The notes under the pieces are model-generated. The model was not told the origin of the DNA, made no database searches, and saw only the letters and a program-made list of their open reading frames with translations. Shown one piece after another: positions 1 through 6,655 of a stretch of 10,044 nucleotides of DNA (the first letter of the stretch is position 1; each line of letters begins with the position of its first letter). This DNA comes from Synechococcales cyanobacterium PMM_0036 (GTDB lineage Bacteria > Cyanobacteriota > Cyanobacteriia > Elainellales > Elainellaceae). A program made the translations under genes and the position numbers. The stretch covers positions 1 to 10,044 of the forward strand of contig CASBQM010000302.1 in NCBI GenBank assembly GCA_949127645.1, given 5' to 3'.

Positions 1-226
1 CATCACGCTTGTAGACTTCAAGCTGGAGTTTGGCATAGATGCCCAAAATTGTCTGCTGCTGGCAGATGAAATTAGCCCAGATACCTGTAGGCTATGGAAC
101 CAGGGAGATTCAGATCCGGCTCAGCGGGTGATGGATAAAGATCGATTTCGGCATGACTTGGGCAACGTGGAAGCAGCCTATCGACAGGTGCTAGAAAGAG
201 TTCTGGCACAGTCGATTGAAAAATAG
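1..226 (+). CDS. purC: SAICAR synthetase PurC, C-terminal part (5' end outside window)
   Basis: Reading from base 2, 74 codons end at TAG (224-226); the gene begins upstream of the window. The visible residues match the C-terminal part of phosphoribosylaminoimidazole-succinocarboxamide synthase, the cytosolic ATP-dependent enzyme that joins aspartate to CAIR in purine synthesis. The recognisable blocks are VDFKLEFG, then LLLADEISPDTCRLW, then DKDRFRHDLGNVEAAY, in the order and spacing usual for the short bacterial PurC (about 240 residues). No frameshift is visible in this part. It lies on the same strand as omp85, 180 bases upstream of it. The gap with repeats suggests that purC is a separate transcription unit, but this is inference. 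I recall purC lying next to the omp85-lpx cluster in Anabaena-type genomes, which would fit. Confidence 0.93.
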   Translation, partial: ITLVDFKLEFGIDAQNCLLLADEISPDTCRLWNQGDSDPAQRVMDKDRFRHDLGNVEAAYRQVLERVLAQSIEK

Positions 227-259
227 GTACAGCCAATGCTGTAGAATTGCTCAGTTCAC

Positions 260-303
260 CTGGGATCATTCTGGGATTGCTCTGGGATTGCTCTGGGAGC
301 GTT
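260..303. repeat. four tandem 11-bp units upstream of omp85
   Basis: Units at 260-270, 271-281, 282-292 and 293-303 all begin CTGGGA. Units two and three are identical (CTGGGATTGCT); the first and last diverge in their second half. The array lies in the purC-omp85 gap. Its 11-bp period puts each copy on nearly the same face of the helix, so it could be a protein-binding array or simply replication slippage. The sequence does not decide which. Confidence 0.8.
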
Positions 304-367
304 AACCCATAGCTGTCTAGAATGCCCTCAACGTTGTTTCCTGATCTGCTCGGTTCTTTCTGGCATT

Positions 368-400
368 GACAGATCACAGACAGATCATTGACAGATCACA
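368..400. repeat. three tandem 11-bp GACAGATCA units just before omp85
   Basis: Units at 368-378, 379-389 and 390-400 share GACAGATCA; the first and third are identical over 11 bases. The array ends seven bases before the GTG at 407, so it would lie in the omp85 leader or overlap its promoter. The phase of the repeat creates two TTGACA hexamers (366-371 and 388-393), but neither has a good -10 box at 16-18 bases. It has the same unit length as the unrelated array at 260-303. Confidence 0.8.
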
Positions 401-406
401 TGGTGT

Positions 407-2797
407 GTGGACGTGCAAAACAATCTAAACAGTATGCGTTTTTCCCCCGTTTTATTCGCAGTTCTTACTGCATCCGCAGCGATCGGTCTGGCTTGCCCAA
501 CCGAGGCAAAAGCTTCTGATGCCCTGGAGCAAAGTGGCGGTGCTGTCAGTAATTTAGAGGTTGCAAAAAATTCCAGCCCAGGTGTTCCGTTTCAGGGAAA
601 TCTCGCGGAGACAGGTCTCACGGCTATGCCCAGAGTTGATCTGCTTAGTGCTGGAAATGCAGCGCCGACGGTCAGTGCCCCAGATAGCTCTGCTGTAGAG
701 TTCTTTTCACGGTCGGCTACGATAGCGAACTCATCTGCTTTGCTACAGGTCGGAAATTCAGCAGATCTAGAGCTGGCTCAGTCCTCACCTGCAATCCCTT
801 CAGTGCCTTTGCCAGATGCTCCTGCGGTTCCGCCGTCCTCGATTCCCGCTGTGCCACCTACGGCTCCATCGCAATCTACAACTCCTGTAATTCCTGAAGC
901 CACGCCTACGCTTCCTGGAACCACGCCACCCGCCAGTTCGACTCAGCCTGCTCCGCCAGAAGCTCGGGTGTTAGTAGCTGAAGTGGCAGTGTCTGGCGTA
1001 GAGGGCGATCTGCTCGATCGCGTCTACAATGCCATTCGCACTCAGCCCGGACGGACAACCACGCGATCGCAGCTCCAGGAAGACATTAACGCGGTCTTTG
1101 CAACCGGATATTTTGCCAACGTCCGAGCCGTGCCCGAAGACACGCCGCTGGGGGTCAAGATCACCTTTGAGGTGCAGCCCAACCCAGAGTTACGGGCGGT
1201 GCGCTTGCAGGATAGTGCCGTAGAAAAAATCACTTACCAAAATCAAGAGGTGCCAGTCCAGCAAGCCGTTGACGGAATTTTTGGCAGTCAGTATGGCAAG
1301 ATTCTCAACCTGAATGATTTTCAGGAGGGCGTGAAGCAGCTCAATAAGCTCTATCAGGACAACGGCTATGTGTTGGCACAGATTGTCGGCGCGCCCCAAG
1401 TTGCGCCAGACGGCACCGCGACGTTGGAAGTGGCTGAGGGCGTGATTGAAGGCATTCAAATTCGATTCCTCGATCGAGACGGCAATGCTACAGACGACCA
1501 GGGCAACCCAATCAAGGGCAAAACCCGCGATTTCATCATCACCCGCGAATTTGACTCTAAGCCAGGAGAAGTCTTCAACCAGAAGCGCATCCAAGCTGAT
1601 TTGCAGCGAGCTTTCGGGCTAGGCATCTTTGAAGACTTGCAGGTAGCGCTCAATCCGGGTGAGGATCCGCGCAAGGTGAATGTGGTGGTGAATGTTACGG
1701 AGCGGCGATCGGGCAGTATAGGAGCCAGTCTGGGGGTCAGCTCGGCAGATGGTGTATTTGGAGCCGTCAGCTTGCAGGAGCAAAACCTGGGGGGCAACAA
1801 CCAAACTTTGAGCGCCGAAGTGCAGGCAGGTTTGCGTAGCAGCTTGCAGTTTGATACAAGCTTTACCGATCCCTGGATTGCGGGCGACCCAAATCACACT
1901 TCTTATACCGTCAATGCCTTCGGTCGCCAGTCGATTTCGCTGGTGTTTGATGGGGGACCTAACGAGGTGAAGCTACCCGATGGCAATGATAATAATGATG
2001 ATGGCGATCGCCCTCGGGTCTATCGTTTTGGCGGCGGCGTTACTTTTTCTCGCCCGTTGAGCGATAGCTGGCGCGCTTCGCTGGGGATACAGTACCAAAA
2101 CGTTTCGATCCGAGACGCTAGCGGTGACATTAGCCCCAGAGATGACCAAGGTAATCTGCTCAGCTTTAACAGCTCTGGAACAGACAATATTGTTTCAATC
2201 CAGGCATCTGCCGTACGCGATCGCCGAAATAGCTCTACTCAAACGACGAGCGGCTCGATTCTGCGGCTGAGTGATGAGCAGACAATCCCGATCGACGGCA
2301 TCACCTTTAACCGGGTTCGGGGCAGCTATAGCTACTTTATTCCGGTAAAGCTGACGCAGATTTCGCCCGACTGTCGCAAAAAAGATAAATCGCCCACCGA
2401 CTGCCCTGAAACACTAGCATTCAACGTTCAGGGGGGCACAATCCTCGGAGATCTGCCGCCCTACGAAGCCTTCTCGCTGGGGGGCACAGATTCCGTGCGG
2501 GGCTACCAGTCGGGAGAACTGGGCAGCGGACGCAGCTTTGTGATCGCCACGGCGGAATATCGCTTCCCGATCTTCTCGATCGTTGGCGGAGCTTTATTTG
2601 TAGATGCCGGGACTGACTTGGGCACTGCGAGTGACGTGCCCGGAAATCCAGCCGGAGTTCGAGGTAAGCCAGGTAGCGGCTTTGGCTACGGCATCGGGTT
2701 ACGAATTCGATCGCCGATTGGGCAAATTCGTGTAGACTATGCCATCAATGACCAGGGCGATAATGAGTTTCATTTTGGCATCGGAGAGCGATTTTAG
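407..2797 (+). CDS. bamA: Omp85/BamA-family outer membrane beta-barrel assembly protein
   Basis: Cyanobacterial Omp85 (BamA/Toc75 family), which inserts beta-barrel proteins into the outer membrane. Residues 10-36 form a signal peptide (hydrophobic core, then AKA before Ser37). A Ser/Ala-rich stretch and a proline-rich linker follow (about 129-185). Three POTRA-like domains lie at about 186-263, 264-355 and 372-432. The remainder is the barrel, with the family's loop-6 motif VRGY at 697-700 and a terminal Phe (GIGERF) that fits barrel targeting. The GTG at 407 is the first in-frame start after a stop at 389. The ATG at 434 (codon 10) begins directly at a normal signal peptide and is an equally good or better start; neither has a clear ribosome site. 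Oddities are a Cys656/Cys666 pair and an Asp/Asn-rich run at 525-534 inside the barrel. It lies 19 bases upstream of lpxC and probably heads the operon. Confidence 0.95.
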   Translation: MDVQNNLNSMRFSPVLFAVLTASAAIGLACPTEAKASDALEQSGGAVSNLEVAKNSSPGVPFQGNLAETGLTAMPRVDLLSAGNAAPTVSAPDSSAVEFFSRSATIANSSALLQVGNSADLELAQSSPAIPSVPLPDAPAVPPSSIPAVPPTAPSQSTTPVIPEATPTLPGTTPPASSTQPAPPEARVLVAEVAVSGVEGDLLDRVYNAIRTQPGRTTTRSQLQEDINAVFATGYFANVRAVPEDTPLGVKITFEVQPNPELRAVRLQDSAVEKITYQNQEVPVQQAVDGIFGSQYGKILNLNDFQEGVKQLNKLYQDNGYVLAQIVGAPQVAPDGTATLEVAEGVIEGIQIRFLDRDGNATDDQGNPIKGKTRDFIITREFDSKPGEVFNQKRIQADLQRAFGLGIFEDLQVALNPGEDPRKVNVVVNVTERRSGSIGASLGVSSADGVFGAVSLQEQNLGGNNQTLSAEVQAGLRSSLQFDTSFTDPWIAGDPNHTSYTVNAFGRQSISLVFDGGPNEVKLPDGNDNNDDGDRPRVYRFGGGVTFSRPLSDSWRASLGIQYQNVSIRDASGDISPRDDQGNLLSFNSSGTDNIVSIQASAVRDRRNSSTQTTSGSILRLSDEQTIPIDGITFNRVRGSYSYFIPVKLTQISPDCRKKDKSPTDCPETLAFNVQGGTILGDLPPYEAFSLGGTDSVRGYQSGELGSGRSFVIATAEYRFPIFSIVGGALFVDAGTDLGTASDVPGNPAGVRGKPGSGFGYGIGLRIRSPIGQIRVDYAINDQGDNEFHFGIGERF

Positions 2798-2804
2798 GAT
2801 GGGC

Positions 2805-2810
2805 GAGGAG
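2805..2810 (+). promoter_or_regulatory. ribosome binding site of lpxC
   Basis: GAGGAG lies six bases before the ATG at 2817, within the 19-base gap after the omp85 stop. It supports that ATG as the lpxC start. Confidence 0.75.
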
Positions 2811-2816
2811 CGATAG

Positions 2817-3761
2817 ATGAGTCATGTGGCACTGCCGTTAGAAGGCTCGGCGCAGCGATCGTGGGGGCAAGGCAAGCAGCAAACCCTGGCAAGCACCGTG
2901 GAGCGATCGGGGGTTGGCTTGCATTCGGGTATTTCTAATCAGGTGCGGCTTGCCCCTGCTGAAGCGGGTCGAGGGCGCTATTTTGTCCGGACTGATCTTC
3001 CTGGAGCGCCCGCTATTCCTGCTCAAGTGGATTACGTGCGGCAGACTTTGCTATCCACCGAGCTAGTCTACGGCGAAGCATCTGTCCGCACGGTAGAGCA
3101 TTTGCTGGCTGCATTGGCGGGTATGGGCATAGACAATGCCCGGATTGAAATTGACGGGGCAGAGGTGCCGCTGCTAGATGGGTCGGCATTGGGCTGGGTA
3201 GAGGCGATCGCCCAAGCTGGGCTTCAGCCACAAGATGGCGATCGCCCTGAGTTTATTTTGCGTGAGCCGATTTGGGTACGGCAGGAAGATGGGCAGGGGG
3301 ATGCCTTTGTGGCGGCGCTGCCCTCGCCAGAACTGCGGTTTACCTACGGTATTGATTTCGATCTCCCTGCGATCGGCAATCAGTGGCATAGCTGGTCGCC
3401 TCTTCAGGAATCTAGCCGGGAATCTGGTCGAGAATCTGGCGACTTTGCTGAAGCGATTGCACCTGCCCGCACCTTTGGCTTGGCGCATCAGATTGAGCAA
3501 TTACAGCAGAATGGGTTAATCAAAGGCGGTAGTCTAGAGAATGCGCTGGTTTGCGGTAAAGAAGGGTGGCTTAATCCACCCTTGAGGTTTCCAAATGAGC
3601 CAGCACGGCATAAACTTTTAGACTTAGTAGGAGACTTGAGTTTGTTGGGTGTGTTTCCGCAAGCCCATGTTTTGGCTTACAAAGCCAGCCATGCGCTTCA
3701 TGCTCAGCTTACCCGGCATCTGGCTCAGGTTTTCCAAACTCTCCAGCCCTACTCGTATTGA
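2817..3761 (+). CDS. lpxC: UDP-3-O-acyl-N-acetylglucosamine deacetylase LpxC
   Basis: Zinc deacetylase that removes the N-acetyl group of UDP-3-O-acyl-GlcNAc, the first committed step of lipid A synthesis, in the cytosol. It has 314 residues, against 305 in E. coli. Domain I starts at TLASTVERSGVGLHSG (23-38). TVEHLLAALAG (92-102) holds Glu94 and zinc ligand His95. The second domain has PARTFG (216-221) and then RHKLLDLVGDL (264-274), giving zinc ligands His265 and Asp269 and the conserved Asp273. His292 in ASHAL matches the catalytic His265 of E. coli. All key residues are present, so the enzyme should be active. Residues 198-209 are a threefold ESxx repeat encoded by 12-bp tandem units, probably a surface loop. 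The start is supported by GAGGAG six bases upstream. The stop is three bases before the fabZ ATG. Confidence 0.97.
   Translation: MSHVALPLEGSAQRSWGQGKQQTLASTVERSGVGLHSGISNQVRLAPAEAGRGRYFVRTDLPGAPAIPAQVDYVRQTLLSTELVYGEASVRTVEHLLAALAGMGIDNARIEIDGAEVPLLDGSALGWVEAIAQAGLQPQDGDRPEFILREPIWVRQEDGQGDAFVAALPSPELRFTYGIDFDLPAIGNQWHSWSPLQESSRESGRESGDFAEAIAPARTFGLAHQIEQLQQNGLIKGGSLENALVCGKEGWLNPPLRFPNEPARHKLLDLVGDLSLLGVFPQAHVLAYKASHALHAQLTRHLAQVFQTLQPYSY
3408..3443 (+). repeat. in-frame 12-bp tandem repeat within lpxC
   Basis: Three 12-bp units at 3408-3419, 3420-3431 and 3432-3443 all begin GAATCT and encode ESSR, ESGR and ESGD (residues 198-209). They precede the conserved PARTFG block, so they lengthen a loop without touching the active site. 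Confidence 0.75.
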
Positions 3762-3764
3762 CCT

Positions 3765-4295
3765 ATGGCTATATTGACTGACGACCTCACTTCAACCCAG
3801 ATTCATACAGACCAGATTCATACAGAAGATGCTGAGGCGATCGCCCCAACCGCCGATCCGGGAATTCTGGCGATCGAAGATATTCATCGGCTTCTGCCCC
3901 ATCGCTATCCTTTCTCGCTGGTCGATCGGATCATTCAGTATGTGCCAGGGAAACTGGCGGTTGGTCTGAAAAACGTTACGTTTAACGAACCTCACTTTCA
4001 GGGGCATTTTCCCGGTCGTCCGATTATGCCAGGAGTGCTGATCATTGAAGCCATGGCGCAGGTAGGGGGCATCATCGTGACGCAGATGCCCGATCTGCCT
4101 GAGGGCCTGTTTATGTTTGCTGGAATTGACAAAGTGCGGTTTCGTCGTCCTGTGGTTCCAGGCGATCAGCTTGTGATGACCGTAGAACTCCTCTCCGTCA
4201 AAGCTCGTCGGTTTGGCAAGATGCAGGGACGTGCCGAAGTGGGTGGTCAACTCGCTGCCGAAGGTTTACTGACGTTCTCGCTGGTGGATATTTAA
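3765..4295 (+). CDS. fabZ: 3-hydroxyacyl-ACP dehydratase FabZ
   Basis: Hot-dog-fold dehydratase that turns 3-hydroxyacyl-ACP into trans-2-enoyl-ACP during fatty acid elongation; it competes with LpxA for the hydroxyacyl-ACP pool. It has 176 residues, longer than the roughly 150 of E. coli FabZ. The extra length is a polar N-terminal tail (about 1-33) with the repeat QIHTDQIHTE. The core starts at LLPHRYPFSLVDRI (43-56). HFQGHFPGRPIMPGVL (77-92) carries catalytic His81, and EAMAQ (95-99) carries catalytic Glu95. The ATG lies three bases after the lpxC stop, with no clear ribosome site, so translational coupling is likely. An internal start is possible if the tail is not real, but no in-frame ATG precedes the core. 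The gene end is copied twice downstream (4296-4320). The lpxC-fabZ-lpxA order is common in Gram-negative bacteria. Confidence 0.97.
   Translation: MAILTDDLTSTQIHTDQIHTEDAEAIAPTADPGILAIEDIHRLLPHRYPFSLVDRIIQYVPGKLAVGLKNVTFNEPHFQGHFPGRPIMPGVLIIEAMAQVGGIIVTQMPDLPEGLFMFAGIDKVRFRRPVVPGDQLVMTVELLSVKARRFGKMQGRAEVGGQLAAEGLLTFSLVDI
3797..3826 (+). repeat. exact 15-bp tandem duplication in the fabZ N-terminal tail
   Basis: CCAGATTCATACAGA occurs at 3797-3811 and again at 3812-3826 without change, giving five duplicated codons in the non-conserved N-terminal extension. It looks like a recent slippage event, because the copies have not diverged. Confidence 0.9.
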
Positions 4296-4320
4296 GTAGA
4301 CATTTTAAGTAGACATTTAA
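4284..4320 (+). repeat. triplicated fabZ 3' end (about 12-13 bp units)
   Basis: Three near-copies run back to back: 4284-4295 (GTGGATATTTAA, the last codons and stop of fabZ), 4296-4308 (GTAGACATTTTAA) and 4309-4320 (GTAGACATTTAA). Each ends in TAA. Only the first TAA is in the fabZ frame; the third one (4318-4320) is in the lpxA frame and closes it upstream of the TTG start. These copies make up half of the 49-base fabZ-lpxA gap. Confidence 0.85.
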
Positions 4321-4344
4321 CGCTCTCTAATCCTTATCTATCCC

Positions 4345-5172
4345 TTGACTACTCTAATTCATCCTACTGCTGTTATTCATTCGCGGGCTGAGCTGCATCC
4401 TACCGTGCAGGTGGGGGCGTATGCTGTCATTGGAGAGCGGGTGCGGGTAGGAGCCGGAACGGTGATTGGGGCACATGTGGTGCTGGATGGCGATACGGTA
4501 ATTGGCGATCGCAATCAGCTCTTTTCGGGCGTGGTGATTGGCTCTGAGCCGCAGGACTTGAAGTACGATGGCTCTACCAATCAGGTGCGGATTGGGGATG
4601 ATAACGTTTTCCGGGAGTATGTGACGATCAATCAGGCGACCCATGCCGGAGAAGCAACGGTGATTGGCAACGGCAATTTGCTGATGGCTTACGTCCATGT
4701 TGGGCACAACTGCGTGATTGAAGACCGCGTGATCATCTCTAACGGCGTGGCGTTTGCGGGGCACGTCTGGGTCGAGTCGCGCGCCACGATCAGCGGCGTG
4801 TTAGGGGTGCATCAGTTTGTTCACATTGGGCGCTTGGCAATGGTGGGAGGCATGAGCCGCATTAATCGAGATGTGCCGCCTTTTATGCTGGTGGAAGGCA
4901 ATCCGGCGCTAGTGCGATCGCTCAACCGCATTGGCATTCATCGGGCGGGGCTGGCGGATGAAGCAGAGGGGGGCACCCTCCGCGCCCTCAAGAAAGCCTT
5001 TCGATTGCTCTATAGATCGGGTCTGCCTCTAAATCAGGCTCTAGACCAAATGGATCTGCTTGCGGACAGCGAAGCCCTTCAGCACCTTCAGCAGTTTGTT
5101 CGCATTAGCCATTATGAGGCAGGACGGCGGGGCTGCATTCCGGGCAAACGAGGCGCGCGGAATGAGGAGTGA
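4345..5172 (+). CDS. lpxA: acyl-ACP--UDP-N-acetylglucosamine O-acyltransferase LpxA
   Basis: Trimeric cytosolic acyltransferase that moves a 3-hydroxyacyl chain from ACP to UDP-GlcNAc, the first lipid A reaction. It has 275 residues (E. coli 262). Left-handed beta-helix hexapeptide repeats fill about 4-180 (for example IGERVRVGAGTVIG), followed by a helical C-terminal part from about 196. Catalytic His121 lies in VHVGHN; His140 (AGH) and His156 (VHQF) match E. coli His144 and His160. Gly169 in MVGG matches E. coli Gly173, the position that sets acyl length; Gly there fits a long acyl chain. The start is TTG at 4345: an in-frame TAA lies at 4318-4320, there is no other ATG, GTG or TTG before the conserved LIHPTAVIH, and that motif begins at codon 4. 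No ribosome site is visible. It overlaps lpxB by 11 bases. Confidence 0.96.
   Translation: MTTLIHPTAVIHSRAELHPTVQVGAYAVIGERVRVGAGTVIGAHVVLDGDTVIGDRNQLFSGVVIGSEPQDLKYDGSTNQVRIGDDNVFREYVTINQATHAGEATVIGNGNLLMAYVHVGHNCVIEDRVIISNGVAFAGHVWVESRATISGVLGVHQFVHIGRLAMVGGMSRINRDVPPFMLVEGNPALVRSLNRIGIHRAGLADEAEGGTLRALKKAFRLLYRSGLPLNQALDQMDLLADSEALQHLQQFVRISHYEAGRRGCIPGKRGARNEE
5150..5153 (+). promoter_or_regulatory. probable ribosome binding site of lpxB
   Basis: GAGG lies eight bases before the ATG at 5162, inside the lpxA coding region. It favours this start over the ATGs at 5060 and 5114, which would add 34 or 16 residues unlike any LpxB N-terminus. Confidence 0.5.
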
Positions 5173-6376
5173 GGCTGTCTCTGCTCGTGCCCCTGCTCAT
5201 CCGATCCGTATTTTTGTCAGTACAGGTGAGGTTTCCGGCGATTTGCAGGGTGGTCTGCTCATTGAGGCGCTTTACCGACAGGCAACTCTTTTGGGTATTA
5301 ACCTAGAGATTTTGGCGTTGGGGGGCGATCGCATGGCAGAAGCCGGAGCGCAGCTTTTGGCAGACACTAGTGCGATCGGCTCAATTGGTTTGCTAGAGTC
5401 TCTGCCTTATATCTGGTCAACCTTTCAAATTCAGAAGCGGGTAAAGCGCTATCTTCAGCAAAATCCGCCCGATTTGGTGGTGATGATCGACTACTTTGGT
5501 CCCAATTTGAGCATCGGGCACTTTGTCCGTCAGCGGTTGCCTAACGTGCCCACGGTTTATTACATTGCGCCGCAGGAGTGGGTTTGGTCGCTGAGTCCGC
5601 GCAACACCCGCCGAATTTTGCACATTACCGATCGCCTCTTAGCCATTTTCCCCGCTGAAGCCGCCTACTACCAAAAGCAGGGTGGCAACGTTGCCTGGGT
5701 GGGGCATCCTCTGGTTGACCGAATGCAGACAGCTCCCAGCCGCACCGAAGCCAGAGCTATGCTGAACATAGCGCCTGAACAAACGGCGATCGCTTTAATT
5801 CCCGCATCCCGTCGTCAAGAAATTAAGTATGTGATGCCCGTTATGTTTGAGGCGGCTCAGCAAATTCAGGCTGAGCTGCCCGAAGCGCACTTTTGGATTC
5901 CGCTGTCTCTAGAGGTGTATCGAGCAGCGATCGAGCAAGCCGTGCAGCGGTATGGGCTACGGGCAACGATCGTCGGCGGACAGTCTCAAGCCGTAATGGC
6001 GGCGGCTGATCTGGCAATCACCAAGTCGGGTACGGCAAACCTGGAAATTGCTCTACTAGAGGTGCCGCAGGTGGCGATGTACCGCGTTCATCCATTCACC
6101 GCCTGGTTTGCCGAACATATCCTTAAGTTTGAGCCGCCGTTTGTTTCGCCGCCTAATCTCGTGCTAATGGAGGCGGCAATTCCTGAACTTTTGCAGCGGA
6201 ATGCGACCGCCGATCGCATTACTCAGGAAGCTTTAGATATTCTTCTCAATCCCGCGCGACGGCAAAAAATGCTGGGTCAATATCAGCAGATGCGGCAAAA
6301 ATTGGGAGATGTGGGAGTATGCGATCGCGCTGCTCAAGAAATTTTACAGTGCTTGCAGCCTAAAGCTGGTGAATGA
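5162..6376 (+). CDS. lpxB: lipid-A-disaccharide synthase LpxB
   Basis: Membrane-associated family 19 glycosyltransferase that joins UDP-2,3-diacylglucosamine to lipid X to give the tetraacyl disaccharide of lipid A. From ATG 5162 it has 404 residues, slightly longer than the usual 380-390; the conserved part begins at IRIFVSTGEVSGD (about 15-27). Further family blocks are MIDYFGPN (108-115), PQEWVW (137-142), GHPLVD (181-186), PASRRQEI (214-221), KSGTANLEI (288-296) and FVSPPNL (327-333). The order and spacing match E. coli LpxB. The same frame is open back to 5060, but there it overlaps lpxA by over 100 bases and shows no conservation, so 5162 is preferred. The 11-base overlap with lpxA suggests coupled translation. 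It is the last gene of the cluster; a terminator-like hairpin follows 118 bases after the stop. Confidence 0.96.
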   Translation: MRSEAVSARAPAHPIRIFVSTGEVSGDLQGGLLIEALYRQATLLGINLEILALGGDRMAEAGAQLLADTSAIGSIGLLESLPYIWSTFQIQKRVKRYLQQNPPDLVVMIDYFGPNLSIGHFVRQRLPNVPTVYYIAPQEWVWSLSPRNTRRILHITDRLLAIFPAEAAYYQKQGGNVAWVGHPLVDRMQTAPSRTEARAMLNIAPEQTAIALIPASRRQEIKYVMPVMFEAAQQIQAELPEAHFWIPLSLEVYRAAIEQAVQRYGLRATIVGGQSQAVMAAADLAITKSGTANLEIALLEVPQVAMYRVHPFTAWFAEHILKFEPPFVSPPNLVLMEAAIPELLQRNATADRITQEALDILLNPARRQKMLGQYQQMRQKLGDVGVCDRAAQEILQCLQPKAGE

Positions 6377-6494
6377 TAACTATCTATCTTCCGATCGATC
6401 CATATAAATTCTTTTTAGAAGAGACTAGGAATTATAGAATCGCTTGCAATTCTTGGCACTCTGAATTAGTGTCTAGTATGTTCGCACCCGGAAT

Positions 6495-6520
6495 CAGCTC
6501 TGAATTCTAGAGCTGTTTTT
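6495..6520 (+). terminator. probable Rho-independent terminator of the lpx operon
   Basis: CAGCTCT (6495-6501) pairs with AGAGCTG (6509-6515) around a seven-base loop, and five T residues follow at once (6516-6520). The seven-pair stem is short but the T-run is in the right place. It lies 118 bases after the lpxB stop and 135 bases before the next gene. Confidence 0.5.
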
Positions 6521-6563
6521 AGTAGGTACACTGTTTTCGGTAAGCACACTGTTTTTGGTAAGC
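6510..6563. repeat. three tandem 18-bp units in the lpxB-curT gap
   Basis: Units at 6510-6527, 6528-6545 and 6546-6563 have an 18-bp period. The second and third differ at one base (ACACTGTTTT[C/T]GGTAAGC). The first is degenerate and includes the right arm and T-run of the hairpin at 6495-6520, so the repeat may have grown from the terminator tail. Confidence 0.8.
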
Positions 6564-6643
6564 GCGTAGATGTCGGTTTTAGTGATAACCTAAGCCGGGG
6601 CATCCTCTCACATAGCTCTGTACATAAGTCGTTTAGATTATTT

Positions 6644-6648
6644 GAAGG
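6644..6648 (+). promoter_or_regulatory. ribosome binding site of the curT-like gene
   Basis: GAAGG lies seven bases before the ATG at 6656. It selects that ATG over the in-frame ATGs at codons 5 and 23. Confidence 0.65.
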
Positions 6649-6655
6649 TATCATC

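Larger units (their letters stand above)
6377..6655. other. intergenic region between lpxB and the curT-like gene
   Basis: This 279-base gap contains no supported coding region. It holds the terminator-like hairpin at 6495-6520, the three 18-bp repeats at 6510-6563 and the ribosome site of the next gene at 6644-6648. It should also contain the promoter of the curT-like gene, but I found no convincing -35/-10 pair downstream of the hairpin. Confidence 0.7.

Noticed and set aside
242..247. TAGAAT as a -10 box for omp85
   Set aside because: It fits five of six bases, but there is no -35 box at the right distance; A/T-rich hexamers are too common to call.
72..377. Minus-strand open frame of 101 codons opposite purC and the gap
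   Set aside because: It overlaps the well-supported purC end, crosses the 11-bp repeats and resembles no family I recognise.
366..393. Two TTGACA hexamers as -35 boxes of omp85
   Set aside because: They arise from the repeat phase, and no acceptable -10 box lies 16-18 bases downstream of either.
260..400. CRISPR array
   Set aside because: The units are 11 bp and directly abutting, with no spacers and no cas genes nearby.
5060..5161. Longer lpxB N-terminus from the ATG at 5060
   Set aside because: These 34 residues overlap lpxA and show no LpxB character; ATG 5162 has GAGG eight bases upstream and begins near the conserved domain.
6453..6479. TTGGCA and TAGTAT as a promoter for the curT-like gene
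   Set aside because: The 15-base spacer is short, and the site lies upstream of the terminator-like hairpin, which would stop its transcript.
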